The notes under the pieces are model-generated. The model was not told where the DNA came from and did no database searches. It saw only the letters and a list, made by a program, of their open reading frames with translations. A DNA stretch of 6,957 nt, taken from positions 1 to 6,957 of the forward strand of contig CAUDYH010000061.1 of assembly GCA_958453575.1 (NCBI GenBank), given 5' to 3'. Position 1 is the first letter of the stretch. The number at the start of each line of letters is the position of its first letter. The DNA is from an uncultured Collinsella sp. Its GTDB lineage: Bacteria; Actinomycetota; Coriobacteriia; Coriobacteriales; Coriobacteriaceae. Positions 6,795-6,957 of the stretch are shown here, in pieces. Position numbers and translations under genes: made by a program.

Positions 6795-6816
6795 CCAGCA
6801 CCTGACGGGGTGCTGG
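6795..6816 (-). repeat. Perfect hairpin in the rplF-rplR spacer
   Basis: On the minus strand CCAGCACC, loop CCGTCA, then GGTGCTGG: a perfect eight-bp, mostly G-C stem with a six-base loop. The five-base T-run on that strand (6779-6783) begins only eleven bases after the stem and just before the rplR ribosome binding site, so it is a poor intrinsic terminator. It may act in mRNA stability, processing or partial attenuation; this is inference. Confidence 0.6.
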
Positions 6817-6841
6817 TCTTATGCGAGTGAGTCGGTTACGA

Positions 6842-6957
6842 CTACTTGGCGGCCTTACCCAGCTTGCGGCGGATGTGCTCGCCAACATAGTGGATACCCT
6901 TGCCCTTGTAAGGCTCGGGAGGACGATGACCGCGGATCTCAGCGGCGATCTGACCGA
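6842..6957 (-). CDS. rplF: 50S ribosomal protein L6, C-terminal end (5' part outside window)
   Basis: L6 binds 23S rRNA near the sarcin-ricin loop and the factor-binding site. Only the last 37 codons and the TAG stop at 6842-6844 are in the window. They read [20 protein letters not shown] then [17 protein letters not shown], which is the highly typical L6 C-terminus ([11 protein letters not shown]...RKxGK). It is the gene before rplR in the spc operon. The start and the rest of the protein lie beyond the right edge. Confidence 0.96.
   Translation of the reverse strand, partial: GQIAAEIRGHRPPEPYKGKGIHYVGEHIRRKLGKAAK

Noticed and set aside
6779..6816. Intrinsic terminator between rplF and rplR
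   Set aside because: The T-run starts eleven bases after the stem instead of directly, and termination here would cut off essential genes without another promoter in sight.

Overview
The window is an ordinary, intact stretch of the bacterial spc and alpha ribosomal-protein operons. Every real gene lies on the minus strand, so the genes are transcribed from right to left. In that order they are rplF (3' end only), rplR, rpsE, rpmD, rplO, secY, adk, map, infA, rpmJ, rpsM, rpsK, rpsD and rpoA (5' part only). All products are recognisable housekeeping proteins. No mobile element, tRNA, rRNA, CRISPR array or horizontally acquired island is visible, and no stretch longer than about 150 bases lacks a gene.

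The DNA is moderately GC-rich, and codons prefer C or G at the third position. The placement of adk-map between secY and infA, and of rpsD between rpsK and rpoA, fits Actinobacteria but also occurs in other phyla. The adenylate kinase carries a four-cysteine zinc LID, unlike the cysteine-free short form typical of mycobacteria. From the general look of the proteins I suspect the class Coriobacteriia (Collinsella or a relative). This is an impression from memory, not something the sequence proves.

Layout from right to left: the rplF end and rplR are separated by a 75-base spacer holding a perfect 8-bp hairpin. rplR, rpsE, rpmD and rplO follow with gaps of 2 to 14 bases. rplO overlaps secY by 7 bases, secY is followed by adk after 18 bases, and adk overlaps map by 4 bases (ATGA). 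Two larger gaps come next. Between map and infA there are 148 bases, AT-richer than the surroundings, with a promoter-like site that contains an inverted repeat. Between infA and rpmJ there are 150 bases, the best place for an alpha-operon leader. From rpmJ to rpoA the genes are again close together (gaps of 14 to 32 bases), each with a clear ribosome binding site.

Together the genes make large-subunit proteins (L6, L18, L30, L15, L36), small-subunit proteins (S5, S13, S11, S4), the SecY channel, the adenylate kinase that regenerates ADP, the methionine aminopeptidase that trims new proteins, initiation factor IF-1 and the RNA polymerase alpha subunit. I see no new biological system here. The items worth a second look are modest: the operator-like repeat and weak start of infA, the rplF-rplR hairpin, three non-ATG starts, a compact zinc LID in Adk and a CxxC motif in S13.
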